56,712 bases of DNA. Origin: Kiloniellaceae bacterium. GTDB taxonomy: Bacteria > Pseudomonadota > Alphaproteobacteria > Kiloniellales > J153. Of the stretch, positions 9,810 through 19,554 are shown piece by piece; the first letter of the stretch is position 1; each line of letters starts with the position of its first letter. The DNA is taken from positions 1-56,712 of the forward strand of contig JAJFGJ010000005.1 in the NCBI GenBank assembly GCA_021776175.1. The letters run 5' to 3'. Position numbers and translations under genes: made by a program. The notes beneath the pieces were generated by a model, which worked only from the letters and a program-made list of their open reading frames with translations, searched no databases and was not told the DNA's origin.

Positions 9810-11153
9810 ATGGCCTCCGCCGCCGAACAACTAGCTTCCACCATCAACTTCGGCGCCTTTTCCAAGGCGACCGAGCTGAAAAAGCGCATCTGGTTTACCC
9901 TGGGCGCCTTGGTGATCTATCGCCTCGGTACCTATATTCCGGCGCCCGGTATCGACCCGGCGATCATGGAGCAGATATTCCAGCAGCAGGCGGGCGGTAT
10001 TCTGGGCATGTTCAACATGTTCGCCGGCGGCGCCCTGGGGCGCATGACGATTTTCGCCCTCAACATCATGCCCTATATTTCCGCTTCCATCATCATGCAG
10101 CTCATGACGGCGGTTTCGCCAACTATCGAAGCGCTGAAGAAGGAAGGCGAATCGGGGCGCAAGAAGATCAATCAATACACCCGTTATGGGACCGTGGTGC
10201 TGGCGTCGGTTCAGGCTTACGGTATTGCCGTGGGTTTGGAGGGAATGACCGGACCTTCCGGCACGGCGGTGCTGGATCCCGGCGCCTTCTTCCGCCTCAC
10301 CACCGTGATTACCCTGACCGGCGGGACCATGTTCCTGTTGTGGCTGGGTGAGCAGATCACACAGCGCGGCATTGGCAACGGCATCTCCCTGATCATCTTC
10401 TCCGGTATTGTCGCCAATTTGCCCGGTGCCCTGGCCAGCACGCTGGAACTGGGCCGCACCGGAGCGCTATCCGCCATCTTCATCGTCTTCCTGCTGATCA
10501 TGGCCGTGGCGGTCATCACCTTTATCGTCTTCATGGAACGGGCCCAGCGGCGGATCTTGATCCAGTACCCCAAGCGCCAGGTCGGGAATAAGATGTTCGG
10601 CGGGGAAAGCTCTCACCTGCCCATGAAGCTCAATCCCTCGGGCGTGATTCCGCCGATTTTCGCCTCGTCGCTGCTGCTGATGCCGCTGACCGTGGTCGGC
10701 TTCGCGGGCGGCGAGGGGCCGGAATGGGTGACCTGGATGACCACCTTTCTAGGCCGCGGCGATGTCGGCTATCTGGTGTTGTATATCGGACTGATCGTGT
10801 TCTTCACCTTTTTCTACACGACCATTGTGTTCAATCCGGAGGACACGGCCGATAATCTGAAAAAGCACGGCGGCTTCATTCCCGGCATTCGGCCCGGCAA
10901 GAACACCTCGGAATATCTGAACTTTATATTGGCCCGCTTGACCGCGGTTGGCGCGCTCTACCTTTCGATCGTCTGCATCATCCCGGAGATTCTGATCTCG
11001 CGCTTCGCGGTTCCCTTCTACTTCGGCGGTACCAGTTTGCTTATCGTGGTCTCGGTGACCATGGATACGGTTGGGCAGGTTCACTCCCACCTGCTGGCGC
11101 ACCAGTACGAGGGCCTTATTAAGAAATCGAAGCTACGAGGCCGGCGCGGATGA
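9810..11153 (+). CDS. secY: Preprotein translocase channel subunit SecY
   Basis: SecY is the protein-conducting channel of the inner membrane, working with SecE, SecG and SecA. The 447-residue protein has the expected ten hydrophobic segments. It has the plug-region signature GALGRMTIFALNIMPYISASIIMQL, the cytoplasmic loop MERAQRRILIQYPKRQ, and the C-terminal YEGLIKKSKLRGRRG tail. Its stop overlaps the adk start (ATGA), so the two are translationally coupled. Confidence 0.98.
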   Translation: MASAAEQLASTINFGAFSKATELKKRIWFTLGALVIYRLGTYIPAPGIDPAIMEQIFQQQAGGILGMFNMFAGGALGRMTIFALNIMPYISASIIMQLMTAVSPTIEALKKEGESGRKKINQYTRYGTVVLASVQAYGIAVGLEGMTGPSGTAVLDPGAFFRLTTVITLTGGTMFLLWLGEQITQRGIGNGISLIIFSGIVANLPGALASTLELGRTGALSAIFIVFLLIMAVAVITFIVFMERAQRRILIQYPKRQVGNKMFGGESSHLPMKLNPSGVIPPIFASSLLLMPLTVVGFAGGEGPEWVTWMTTFLGRGDVGYLVLYIGLIVFFTFFYTTIVFNPEDTADNLKKHGGFIPGIRPGKNTSEYLNFILARLTAVGALYLSIVCIIPEILISRFAVPFYFGGTSLLIVVSVTMDTVGQVHSHLLAHQYEGLIKKSKLRGRRG

Positions 11154-11797
11154 ACGTCATTCTTCTTGGGGCGCCGGGCGCCGGCAAGGGAACCCAGGCG
11201 AAGCGCCTGGAAGAAAGCCGCAAGCTGGTCCAGCTTTCCACCGGCGATATGCTGCGCGCGGCGGTGGCCTCCGGCAGCGATCTGGGCCGCCAGGCCAAGG
11301 GGGTCATGGATGCCGGGCAGCTGATGCCCGACGACTTGATGGTCCAGATGATATCGGAGCGAATCGATCAGCCGGATTGCCGGACCGGCTTTATCCTTGA
11401 TGGCTTTCCACGCACCACGCCTCAGGCCAAGGCCTTGGATACGATGCTTTCCGGCAAGGGCTTGCGGCTTGACGCCGTGATCGAGATGAAAGTTGACGAG
11501 GACATCCTGGTCGACCGAATAACAGGAAGATTTTCCTGCATCGCGTGCGGCGCCGGCTATCACGATAAGTTCCAGGTGCCGGTCAAGGCAGGGGTTTGCG
11601 ACGGCTGCGGCGGAACGGAATTCAAACGCCGCGCCGACGATACCGAGGAGACCGTTCGAACACGCCTTGAGGCCTATCGTGGCCAGACGGCCCCGATCTT
11701 GCCCTATTATCTGGAACAGGGGATCCTCAAGACGGTCGACGGCATGGCGGCGATCGACGAGGTTACCCGCCAGATAGAGGCTAGTTTAGCGCCATGA
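11150..11797 (+). CDS. adk: Adenylate kinase with zinc-type LID
   Basis: Adenylate kinase interconverts ATP, AMP and ADP. The P-loop GAPGAGKGT is at residues 7-15, and DGFPRT marks the nucleotide-monophosphate site. The protein has the long form with a LID domain holding four cysteines, C130-x2-C133 and C150-x2-C153, which in the family bind structural zinc. This contrasts with the cysteine-free LID of enterobacteria. It overlaps secY by 4 nt, a common alphaproteobacterial arrangement. Confidence 0.97.
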   Translation: MNVILLGAPGAGKGTQAKRLEESRKLVQLSTGDMLRAAVASGSDLGRQAKGVMDAGQLMPDDLMVQMISERIDQPDCRTGFILDGFPRTTPQAKALDTMLSGKGLRLDAVIEMKVDEDILVDRITGRFSCIACGAGYHDKFQVPVKAGVCDGCGGTEFKRRADDTEETVRTRLEAYRGQTAPILPYYLEQGILKTVDGMAAIDEVTRQIEASLAP

Positions 11798-11803
11798 CGG
11801 CCG

Positions 11804-11831
11804 TTGACTCGAGGCCCACGGCCCCTATAAT
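11804..11831 (+). promoter_or_regulatory. Sigma-70-type promoter ahead of rpsM
   Basis: TTGACT at 11804-11809 and a perfect TATAAT at 11826-11831 are separated by 16 nt, a near-consensus housekeeping promoter. It lies just after adk and would start transcription near 11838, giving a leader of about 100 nt before rpsM. It would let rpsM-rpsK-rpoA-rplQ be expressed independently of the S10-spc genes. Confidence 0.75.
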
Positions 11832-11939
11832 CCGCGCGCTCTCGGCGCGACCGCGGCCGGGGTGTTTGGTGCGTGCCGAGTCGGGACCTGGGACCGGCGC
11901 TGATTTCATCATAGTTAGAATTAATTAGGAGATTCCAAC

Positions 11940-12317
11940 GTGGCTCGAATTGCTGGCGTCAACATTCCGACGCAAAAGCGCGTTGTGATCGCCCTGACCT
12001 ATATTCATGGGATCGGCACAACCAAGGCTAGGGAGATCTGCGGCTCCGTTGGCATACCGGCGGAACGGCGGGTAAATCAGTTGACCGACGACGAGGTGGT
12101 GCGGGTGCGCGAAGCCATCGACCGCAACTATACGGTTGAGGGTGATTTGCGGCGTGAGGTCGCGATGAATATCAAGCGCCTGATGGACCTGGGTTGCGTC
12201 CGCGGCTTGCGGCATCGCAAGGGCCTGCCGGTGCGCGGCCAGCGAACCCATACCAATGCCCGGACGCGCAAGGGACCCGCCCGGCCGATCGCCGGTAAGA
12301 AAAAGGTCGCCAAGTAA
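11940..12317 (+). CDS. rpsM: 30S ribosomal protein S13
   Basis: S13 (125 residues) bridges the two subunits and contacts P-site t[29 protein letters not shown] and the basic tail [19 protein letters not shown] are diagnostic. The start is GTG at 11940 behind TAGGAGA (11925-11931). It is the first gene of the alpha operon here, with a promoter in the gap upstream. Confidence 0.98.
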   Translation: MARIAGVNIPTQKRVVIALTYIHGIGTTKAREICGSVGIPAERRVNQLTDDEVVRVREAIDRNYTVEGDLRREVAMNIKRLMDLGCVRGLRHRKGLPVRGQRTHTNARTRKGPARPIAGKKKVAK

Positions 12318-12377
12318 CCATTGCCGGGCGACCGGACACAGACCAAGACTTGCATTTAGAAACGGATCAAGACCGCC

Positions 12378-12767
12378 ATGGCAAAACCCCAAGCTCGATT
12401 GCGCCGCCGGGAGAAGAAGAACATCACTTCCGGTATCGCGCACGTCAACGCGACTTTCAACAATACGAAAATCACGATCACGGACGTTCAAGGCAATACG
12501 ATTGCTTGGGCATCTGCTGGCGGTCAGGGCTTCAAGGGGTCGCGCAAGTCCACTCCTTACGCGGCCCAGTTGGCGGCCGAATCAGCTGGCCGTAAGGCGC
12601 AAGAACATGGCGTCCAGACCTTGGACGTTAACGTCAAGGGGCCGGGATCGGGCCGCGAGTCGGCGTTGCGCGCGCTTCAAACGGTCGGTTTCAAGATTAT
12701 GATGATCCGCGATGTGACGCCTATTCCACATAACGGTTGCCGGCCACCGAAACGGCGCCGGGTTTAA
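12378..12767 (+). CDS. rpsK: 30S ribosomal protein S11
   Basis: S11 (129 residues) lines the mRNA exit path on the platform. [22 protein letters not shown] and the C-terminal [19 protein letters not shown] are the family signatures. No rpsD (S4) follows, as is usual in alphaproteobacteria. A 180-nt gap to rpoA follows; I see no gene in it. Confidence 0.98.
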   Translation: MAKPQARLRRREKKNITSGIAHVNATFNNTKITITDVQGNTIAWASAGGQGFKGSRKSTPYAAQLAAESAGRKAQEHGVQTLDVNVKGPGSGRESALRALQTVGFKIMMIRDVTPIPHNGCRPPKRRRV

Positions 12768-12947
12768 TTTATCCGGTGCGCCGCTAGGCGGGCCATCGTC
12801 CTTTTGAGCGAAAATAAGCGAATGACAGGGTCCGAAAGGGCTCCGTTCACGAACAACGGAATGAATTGATTCACGAAGGTCCCAAGTGGCGCGCGGTCTG
12901 GTCCGGCGCGCCGGATCTGAATACTGGAAGGTGGTGAGGGCGTGGTC

Positions 12948-13964
12948 GTGCTGCAGAAAAATTGGACGGAAATGATTAAGCCCAGCAAGCTGGATATCCA
13001 GCCGGGCTTCGATTCAAAGCGGTCTGCCAAGGTCGTGGCCGAGCCCTTGGAGCGTGGCTTCGGGATGACGCTGGGCAATGCCCTGCGCCGGGTCTTGCTG
13101 TCGTCTCTGCAAGGCGCCGCCGTGACCAGCATTCAGATCGATGGCGTGTTGCACGAGTTTTCGTCGCTGCCGGGTGTGCGCGAGGATGTGACCGACATCG
13201 TCTTGAATGTTAAAGGCATCGGCTTGCGGATGCACGGCGACGGCCCGAAGCGGATGCGTTTGCGCGCCGAGGGTCCGGGAGAGGTGACGGCGGGCCAGAT
13301 CGAAACCGGTCACGATATCGAAGTTATGAACCCCGATCTGGTTCTCTGCACACTGGATGACGGCGCGCGGATCGATATGGAGCTGACGGTCGAGACCGGC
13401 AAGGGCTACATCCCCGGCACGCAAAACCGGCCCGAGGATGCGCCGATTGGGTTGATCCCGGTCGACGCCATGTTCACGCCGGTCCGCAAGGTCGCCTACA
13501 AGGTCGAGAACACCCGCGTCGGACAGGTCACCGACTACGACAAGTTAACCTTGGAAATCGAAACCAATGGCGCGGTGACGCCCGACGATTCGGTGGCACT
13601 GGCCGCGCGCATTCTTCAGGATCAGCTGCAACTCTTCGTGAATTTCGAGGAGCCGCAGGCCCGCAAGCACGAAGAGCATGCGGTCGAGCCGCCGTTCAAT
13701 CGTAACTTGCTGCGCAAGGTCGACGAACTCGAGCTTTCGGTTCGCTCGGCCAATTGCCTGAAGAACGACAATATCGTTTACATTGGCGATTTGGTCCAGA
13801 AAACCGAAGCGGAAATGCTGCGCACGCCGAATTTCGGCCGCAAATCGCTGAACGAGATCAAGGAAGTCCTGACCAACATGGGCCTTCACTTGGGCATGGA
13901 AATTCCAAATTGGCCTCCGGAGAACATCGAAGACCTGGCCAAGAAATTGGAAGAACCCTTCTAA
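12948..13964 (+). CDS. rpoA: RNA polymerase alpha subunit
   Basis: The alpha subunit nucleates RNA polymerase assembly and its C-terminal domain contacts UP elements and activators. The N-terminal domain has [23 protein letters not shown], and the C-terminal domain has [23 protein letters not shown] plus the helix-hairpin-helix [17 protein letters not shown] chose the GTG at 12948 ([11 protein letters not shown], matching relatives) because GAGGG at 12936-12940 is 7 nt upstream. A GTG at 12942 would add two residues. Confidence 0.96.
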   Translation: MLQKNWTEMIKPSKLDIQPGFDSKRSAKVVAEPLERGFGMTLGNALRRVLLSSLQGAAVTSIQIDGVLHEFSSLPGVREDVTDIVLNVKGIGLRMHGDGPKRMRLRAEGPGEVTAGQIETGHDIEVMNPDLVLCTLDDGARIDMELTVETGKGYIPGTQNRPEDAPIGLIPVDAMFTPVRKVAYKVENTRVGQVTDYDKLTLEIETNGAVTPDDSVALAARILQDQLQLFVNFEEPQARKHEEHAVEPPFNRNLLRKVDELELSVRSANCLKNDNIVYIGDLVQKTEAEMLRTPNFGRKSLNEIKEVLTNMGLHLGMEIPNWPPENIEDLAKKLEEPF

Positions 13965-14090
13965 GCGGCGAAATATTCCGGGGCCAAGGGGGCCCCATCC
14001 CGGCGTACCGGAACTGGCAGGCGCCAGCCGCGGCGGCGGTTTAGTTAAATCGGTCTCGCGCGCGAGGCCTGGGATCGAGGAGGACGTAAG

Positions 14091-14522
14091 ATGCGCCATG
14101 GATTTGCCGGCCGGAAGCTCAACCGCACCAGCAGTCACCGCAAGGCGATGTTCGCCAATATGGCGGTTGCCTTGTTGAAGCATGAGCAGATCAAGACCAC
14201 TTTACCCAAGGCCAAGGACCTGCGCCGGGTCGTGGACCGTCTTATCACCCTGGGTAAGCGCGGCGACCTGCATGCCCGGCGTCAAGCCTTCTCGATACTG
14301 CGCGACGACGCCACGACGGCCAAGTTGTTCGGCGATCTGGCCGCGCGCTACAAGGAGCGCCCCGGCGGTTACACCCGGGTCCTGAAGGCCGGATTTCGCT
14401 ATGGCGACATGGCGCCCATGGGGTTCATCGAGCTGGTCGAGCGTGACACGGAGGCCAAGGGACAAGATTCCGGCCCAACCATGTACGACGACGAGGACAC
14501 GGCCGAGGGCGAGGAAAATTAG
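14091..14522 (+). CDS. rplQ: 50S ribosomal protein L17
   Basis: L17 (143 residues) lies near the tunnel exit. [42 protein letters not shown] is the typical start, here only partly quoted as a signature. The last 25 residues form an acidic tail ([11 protein letters not shown]) seen in many alphaproteobacterial L17 proteins. GAGGAGG lies just upstream. A strong terminator follows, closing the ribosomal cluster. Confidence 0.97.
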   Translation: MRHGFAGRKLNRTSSHRKAMFANMAVALLKHEQIKTTLPKAKDLRRVVDRLITLGKRGDLHARRQAFSILRDDATTAKLFGDLAARYKERPGGYTRVLKAGFRYGDMAPMGFIELVERDTEAKGQDSGPTMYDDEDTAEGEEN

Positions 14523-14557
14523 GGCTAATCGCGGTTTTGTGTCCGGAACGTGAATTT

Positions 14558-14600
14558 GAGGGGCAGCCGGCCGAAAGCCGCGCTGCCCCTCGTTATTTTG
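14558..14600 (+). terminator. Intrinsic terminator after rplQ
   Basis: GAGGGGCAGC at 14558-14567 pairs perfectly with GCTGCCCCTC at 14582-14591. The stem continues inward as CGGC with GCCG around a CGAAA loop. It is followed by GTTATTTTG. This closes the roughly 14-kb ribosomal supercluster. Confidence 0.85.
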
Positions 14601-14741
14601 GGCTTTTCACGGCCAGCCGAGAGCCAGGCTTAACGTGAACGGCAGGGCCCCACTGGTTAGGCCCAAGACGCGGCCTTACTTATATGTGACGGGCACTTAA
14701 ACTTGTGCCGACCCGTGGATAAGGAGGATAGGTTCGCTTTC

Positions 14742-16163
14742 ATGCTCCGGATGGTATTCACCCTTTGTATTGGCCTGGCCGCGTTTGGCGCGGAGACCGG
14801 TGCCGCTCAGGCGCAAGACACGCAGGTGCCTGGGACACGGGAAGAAATCGCCCTGTCCTTCGCGCCGGTGGTCAGGAAAGTGGCTCCGGCGGTCGTGAAC
14901 GTCTTTTCCAAGCGGGCGGTGCAGCAGCAGCGACCGGTCTCACCGTTGTTCGGCAATCCCTTTTTCCGCCGCTTCTTCGGCAAGAATTTTGGTATGCAGG
15001 GGGTCCCGCGCGCGCGCATGGAAAACTCCCTGGGTTCTGGGGTGATTGTTTCCCAAGACGGTTTGATCGTCACCAACCATCACGTCATCGGCGATGCGAC
15101 CGAGATTAAGGTGGTGCTGGCCGACCGGCGGGAATTCTCCGCCCGGGTCGTACTGGCGGACAAGGGAACCGATCTCGCGGTCTTGCGTATAGATCCCGGC
15201 GACCGGGTTCTTCCCTACGTGCGTTTTCGAGATTCCAACGACGTGCAAGTGGGCGATCTGGTCTTGGCGCTCGGCAATCCTTTCGGCGTTGGCCAAACCG
15301 TGACCAGCGGCATCGTTTCCGCGATCGCGCGCACTCATGTCGGCATTTCCGACTACAGCTTCTTCATCCAGACCGACGCGGCGATCAATCCGGGTAACTC
15401 CGGCGGCGCGCTGGTCACGCTTGACGGCAAGCTGCTGGGCATCAACACGGCGATTTATTCGCGCGGCGGCGGTTCGGTCGGCATTGGCTTCGCCATCCCC
15501 GCGAACATGGTCCGCACCGTGGTGGACAGCGCCATCAACGGCCAACCGGTGCGGCGCGCCTGGAGCGGCTTGGCCGGGCAAAGCTTGACCAAGGATCTGG
15601 CGGAGGGCTTTGGGCTCGACCGGCCGGGCGGTGTGATCGTTAACAAGGTCTTCTCGGGCGGGCCGGCGGATGCGGCCGGGATCAAGTCCGGGGACATCAT
15701 ATTGGCGGTCGGCGGACAGCCGGTGCAGGATCTCGACTCCTTGAAGTTCCGCATTGCCACCGGCGAACTGGGGAGCCGGGTCGAGACCACGCTGTGGCGC
15801 GACAAAGGCAGAATCGATGTCAACTTGCCGCTGGTCACGGCGCCGGAAACGCCGGCCCGGGAGGAAACGCGACTCGATGGGCAGCATCCGCTCGGAGGGT
15901 CCTTCGTGGCCAATCTTTCGCCCGCCCTGGCCCAGGAACTCGACCAGCCAGGGGCATGGCAAGGAGTCATCGTTACCCGGATCCAGCGACGCGGCCCGGC
16001 TCATCGCCTAGGTTTTCGCCCCGGCGATATCTTGTTGAGCGTCAACGATCACGATATCGAAGGCGTTGGCGATTTGGTGGCCGTCCTCCAGCAGCCCTTG
16101 GAACGGTGGCTTATTTCGGTCGCGCGCGAAGGCCGTGTCCGCAGGTTTGAATTCGGCACCTGA
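14742..16163 (+). CDS. Deg/HtrA-family periplasmic serine protease
   Basis: This is a DegP/DegQ/Do-type protease that handles misfolded envelope proteins. From the ATG at 14742 it has a signal peptide (residues 1 to about 24, ending GAAQA) and a trypsin-like domain with H114 (TNHHVIG), D144 (KGTDLAVL) and S220 (GNSGGAL). Two PDZ domains follow, at about 280-360 and 390-470. AAGGAGG sits at 14721-14727, a rather long 14 nt from this ATG. A 219-nt upstream gap contains the rplQ terminator. Which Deg paralogue it is cannot be decided. Confidence 0.93.
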   Translation: MLRMVFTLCIGLAAFGAETGAAQAQDTQVPGTREEIALSFAPVVRKVAPAVVNVFSKRAVQQQRPVSPLFGNPFFRRFFGKNFGMQGVPRARMENSLGSGVIVSQDGLIVTNHHVIGDATEIKVVLADRREFSARVVLADKGTDLAVLRIDPGDRVLPYVRFRDSNDVQVGDLVLALGNPFGVGQTVTSGIVSAIARTHVGISDYSFFIQTDAAINPGNSGGALVTLDGKLLGINTAIYSRGGGSVGIGFAIPANMVRTVVDSAINGQPVRRAWSGLAGQSLTKDLAEGFGLDRPGGVIVNKVFSGGPADAAGIKSGDIILAVGGQPVQDLDSLKFRIATGELGSRVETTLWRDKGRIDVNLPLVTAPETPAREETRLDGQHPLGGSFVANLSPALAQELDQPGAWQGVIVTRIQRRGPAHRLGFRPGDILLSVNDHDIEGVGDLVAVLQQPLERWLISVAREGRVRRFEFGT

Positions 16164-16197
16164 AGAAGGCCGGGCCCATGATTTTCGGCGGATCCTT

Positions 16198-17487
16198 ATG
16201 ACCGGCCTTTTCGAATCGCAGGCTCCCCGGCCACTCGCCGACCGCTTGCGGCCCGCCGTTCTGGCCGACGTCGTGGGGCAAGACCACCTGATCGGACCTG
16301 AGGGGCCGATCGGCCGCATGCTGTCCGGCCATCGTCTGGCTTCGATGATTCTCTGGGGCCCGCCCGGCACCGGTAAGACCACGATCGCCCGGCTTTTGGC
16401 CGATACCTCCGATTTGGAATTCGAACCTCTTTCGGCGGTATTCTCCGGCGTCGCGGACTTGCGCAAGGTGTTCGAGCGCGCCAAGCAGCGCCGCCTGGCC
16501 GGGCGTGGCACCTTGCTGTTCGTCGATGAAATCCACCGTTTCAACCGGGCCCAGCAGGACGGGTTTCTTCCCTATGTCGAAGACGGCACCATCGTTCTCG
16601 TCGGCGCCACCACGGAAAATCCTTCGTTCGAGCTTAACGGGGCGCTTCTATCGCGGACCCAGGTTTTTGTCCTGAAGCGCCTCGACGACAACGCGCTCGA
16701 GGAGCTTCTGAGGCGTGCCGAGGCGCAGACGGGGCGCGGCTTACCGTTAATGGCCGAGGCGCGGGTTTCCTTGATCGCCATGGCCGACGGGGACGGGCGC
16801 TATTTGCTCAATTTGGCCGAGGAGATTTTCGCTCTCGCCCCGGGCGGCGATCTGGACACGGCGGGCTTGACCCAGGCGGTGCAGCGGCGTGCCCCGCTCT
16901 ATGACAAGTCGCAGGAAGGGCACTACAACCTGATCAGCGCCCTGCACAAGTCGCTACGCGGGTCGGATGCCGACGCGGCGCTGTATTGGCTGGCCCGGAT
17001 GCTGGCCGGCGGCGAGGCGCCGATCTATATCGCGCGCCGCCTGGTGCGCTTCGCCTCCGAGGATATCGGCTTGGCCGACCCGCAAGCCCTGGTCCAGGCT
17101 CTGGCGGCCTGGGATGCTTATGACCGCCTGGGGACTCCCGAAGGCGAGCTGGCCCTGGCCCAGGCGGTTCTCTATCTGGCCACGGCGCCAAAATCCAACG
17201 CGGCCTACGGCGCCTTCAAGGGCGCGCAGCGGGCGGCGCGCGATACCGGGTCCCTGGCGCCTCCGGCTCATATCCTTAACGCGCCGACCGATCTGATGCG
17301 CGATCTGGGCTATGGAAAGGGCTACGAGTACGATCATGACGCGGCGGAGGGATTTTCCGGCCAGGATTACTTTCCCGAGGGCATGGCCCGGCCGTCCTTT
17401 TACGATCCGGCCGAGCGCGGCTTCGAGCGGGATATTCGCAAGCGTCTAGACTATTGGGCGCGCCTGCGGCGGGAGCGCCAAGGCTAG
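16198..17487 (+). CDS. rarA: Replication-associated recombination protein A (RarA/MgsA AAA+ ATPase)
   Basis: RarA is a AAA+ clamp-loader-like ATPase that acts at stalled replication forks. Walker A GPPGTGKT is at residues 54-61, Walker B LLFVDEIHRF near residue 110, and sensor 1 VGATTENPSFELN follows. The C-terminal tetramerisation region has HYNLISALHKSLRGSD and the YEYDHD segment. The ATG at 16198 (MTGLFESQAPRPLADRLRP) fits the family and gives 429 residues. The stop lies in a 14-nt perfect palindrome (17479-17492) without a T-run. Confidence 0.95.
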   Translation: MTGLFESQAPRPLADRLRPAVLADVVGQDHLIGPEGPIGRMLSGHRLASMILWGPPGTGKTTIARLLADTSDLEFEPLSAVFSGVADLRKVFERAKQRRLAGRGTLLFVDEIHRFNRAQQDGFLPYVEDGTIVLVGATTENPSFELNGALLSRTQVFVLKRLDDNALEELLRRAEAQTGRGLPLMAEARVSLIAMADGDGRYLLNLAEEIFALAPGGDLDTAGLTQAVQRRAPLYDKSQEGHYNLISALHKSLRGSDADAALYWLARMLAGGEAPIYIARRLVRFASEDIGLADPQALVQALAAWDAYDRLGTPEGELALAQAVLYLATAPKSNAAYGAFKGAQRAARDTGSLAPPAHILNAPTDLMRDLGYGKGYEYDHDAAEGFSGQDYFPEGMARPSFYDPAERGFERDIRKRLDYWARLRRERQG

Positions 17488-17613
17488 CCTTGATATGACG
17501 ATTTCACGGGCCTGCCATTCGTCGTTGCGGGTTGCGTCCCTCGCCAGCCGGCATAACTTATCCCCTGCCGAAGCAAGTCCATGACACGGTATTTCTCAAG
17601 GGCCGGAGACCGA

Positions 17614-18279
17614 ATGACAAATTATTGCGTGCCAGAGCGTAAAGGTGCCGCCCTGCTGACACTGTCCGTTCAGCGGGACTTCCTGGCGCCCTGCTCGCCG
17701 GTCAGGGCCCATGGCGGGGAGCGCGCTTTGCCGGCCATACGCGACCTCGTTGAAGGGTTCCGCTCTCGTAATGCGCCGGTGTTTCATGCGGTTCGCCTCT
17801 ATCGCCCGGATGGTTCCAATGTCGATGCCTGCCGGCGCCAGGCGGTGGAGGAGGGAATGCGGGTCCTCATGCCGGGGTCGCTGGGTTCCGAGATCCTCGA
17901 TGAATTGAAGCCGGACCCGGCCATCAGGTTGAACCCCGAGCGGCTCATGGGCGGGCGTATGCAGGAATTCGGCCCGCGCGAATGGGTGTTCTACCGGCCC
18001 CGCTGGGGCGCTTTCCACGATACCCCTTTGGAGCGTCATTTGCGCGATCTGAACGTCACCACGCTGGTGGTGTGCGGCCTGAGCTTCGCCACCGGGACCC
18101 GGGCGACCATCTATGAATCCAGCGCGCGCGATCTTCGCACCGTGGTCGTGACCGATGCCCTGGCCAGCGCCACGGAGGACGGCGTCCGGGAAATGGGCCG
18201 GATGGGCGTTTACTTGATGACCAGCGATACCTGTCTTTCTTGGCTGTCTAGTAAAAAGCCGTCGAGCGAAGCGGCTTAG
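17614..18279 (+). CDS. Isochorismatase-fold protein lacking the catalytic triad
   Basis: The fold matches the cysteine hydrolase/isochorismatase superfamily: a parallel-sheet start (ALLTLSVQRDFL), the strand before FYRPRWGAFHDTPLE, and LVVCGLSFATGTRATIYESS. All three catalytic positions are changed. The Asp of the usual VDMQRDF is S18, the Lys of KPRWGAF is R128, and the Cys of NCPR is G161. It is therefore likely to be inactive as a hydrolase, perhaps a binding or regulatory protein. I start at the ATG at 17614, 5 nt after GGAG; an in-frame ATG at 17581 lacks a ribosome site. It sits alone between rarA and the pseudouridine synthase gene. Confidence 0.8.
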   Translation: MTNYCVPERKGAALLTLSVQRDFLAPCSPVRAHGGERALPAIRDLVEGFRSRNAPVFHAVRLYRPDGSNVDACRRQAVEEGMRVLMPGSLGSEILDELKPDPAIRLNPERLMGGRMQEFGPREWVFYRPRWGAFHDTPLERHLRDLNVTTLVVCGLSFATGTRATIYESSARDLRTVVVTDALASATEDGVREMGRMGVYLMTSDTCLSWLSSKKPSSEAA

Positions 18280-18336
18280 CGGCAATATTCTATTAGCCGG
18301 TTTGCAAAACCAGGCCTCCTTGCCCATCATCCGCCT

Positions 18337-19554
18337 ATGAGCGGCGTGGTCACTATTCTGGTTGAATCGGACGAGGGAGACTTACGCCTGGACCGTTGGT
18401 TCAAGCAGCGTTTTCCGGCGCTTGGCCACGGCCGCCTGGAGCGCCTGCTGCGCACCGGTCAGATACGCATCGATGGGCGGCGGGCCAAATCAGGCACACG
18501 CCTGGCGCCGGGGCAGGCGGTTCGCGTCCCGCCCTTGGACGAACCCGGAACTTCCCCCGCCAAGCGAGGCGCCCGTCCGGTTTCACCGGTCAGCGAGTCG
18601 GATATTCGCCTTCTGCGTGAAGCCGTCCTGCACGAAGACGATTGGGTTATCGCCATGAATAAGCCGCCCGGCCTGGCCGTGCAGGGCGGATCCGGCCAGA
18701 CACGCTACCTGGATGCCATGTTGGGTGCGTTCGGGGAAGGAGGCGATGCGCCGCGCCTGGTTCACCGCCTCGACAAGGATACCAGCGGGGTTCTGCTGCT
18801 CGCCAAGAGTGCCGCCGCCGCGCGGGCCCTGACCGCTAGCTTCAAGAGCCGACGGGCGCAGAAGGTCTATTGGGCCCTGGTTACCGGTACACCCGCCGAG
18901 TCTCGCGGCATGATCGACCTGGCGCTGGCCAAGCAGCCCGGGCCGGGCGGGGAGAAGGTCGGCGCCGCCGGGGAGGACGAGGGCGGCAAGCCCGCGCAAA
19001 CCCTGTTCCAGGTGGTCGAGAAGCGCCGCGCCCTAACGTGGTTGGTGCTGATGCCGCTGACGGGGCGGACGCATCAACTCCGGGCGCACTGCGCGGCCAT
19101 GGGGACACCAATCGCCGGCGACGGTAAATATGGCGGCCGGCATGCCATTCCCGAAGGCATGACCGCCGAGCTTATGTTGCACGCGCGCGAAATCGCCTTG
19201 CCCCATCCCGATGACGGGACGACCCTGCGGGTTACAGCGCCGCTGCCGCCGCATATGGAGGCGGCGTGGCGTAGGTTGGGATTCGACGAGCGCAAATCGG
19301 AGCGGGCGCTTACCGAGTTGTTGAATTTTGCCGAGGGCCGGGCGCATTCTCCATCGGGAACCAAACCCAAGGCCAAGAAGGCGGACCGCAGGACGGGCAC
19401 CAAACCAGCCCGCCATAGGGCGCAAAAATCCTTAGCCAAGAGGCCAAAGAAATCGCCCGGCAAGCCATCGGGAAAACCGGTGGGAAAACCACGGCAAAAA
19501 CCGGCGCGAAAGCAGACCAGCAAATCAATCCGGGGAGCGAAGCGAAGACGATGA
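18337..19554 (+). CDS. RluC/RluD-type 23S rRNA pseudouridine synthase with basic tail
   Basis: The protein isomerises uridines in 23S rRNA. An S4 RNA-binding domain (residues about 12-65, LRLDRWFKQRFPALGHGRLERLL) precedes the RluA-family catalytic domain with HRLDKDTSGVLLLAKS, whose Asp is the nucleophile. GRTHQLRAHCAAMGTPIAGD is also conserved. Residues about 335-405 form a Lys/Arg/Pro-rich tail with no counterpart in E. coli RluC, probably for RNA binding. Its stop overlaps the next start by ATGA. Confidence 0.92.
   Translation: MSGVVTILVESDEGDLRLDRWFKQRFPALGHGRLERLLRTGQIRIDGRRAKSGTRLAPGQAVRVPPLDEPGTSPAKRGARPVSPVSESDIRLLREAVLHEDDWVIAMNKPPGLAVQGGSGQTRYLDAMLGAFGEGGDAPRLVHRLDKDTSGVLLLAKSAAAARALTASFKSRRAQKVYWALVTGTPAESRGMIDLALAKQPGPGGEKVGAAGEDEGGKPAQTLFQVVEKRRALTWLVLMPLTGRTHQLRAHCAAMGTPIAGDGKYGGRHAIPEGMTAELMLHAREIALPHPDDGTTLRVTAPLPPHMEAAWRRLGFDERKSERALTELLNFAEGRAHSPSGTKPKAKKADRRTGTKPARHRAQKSLAKRPKKSPGKPSGKPVGKPRQKPARKQTSKSIRGAKRRR

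Noticed and set aside
17479..17492. 14-nt perfect palindrome at the end of rarA as a terminator
   Set aside because: There is no T-run after it on the plus strand and the stem has no proper loop.
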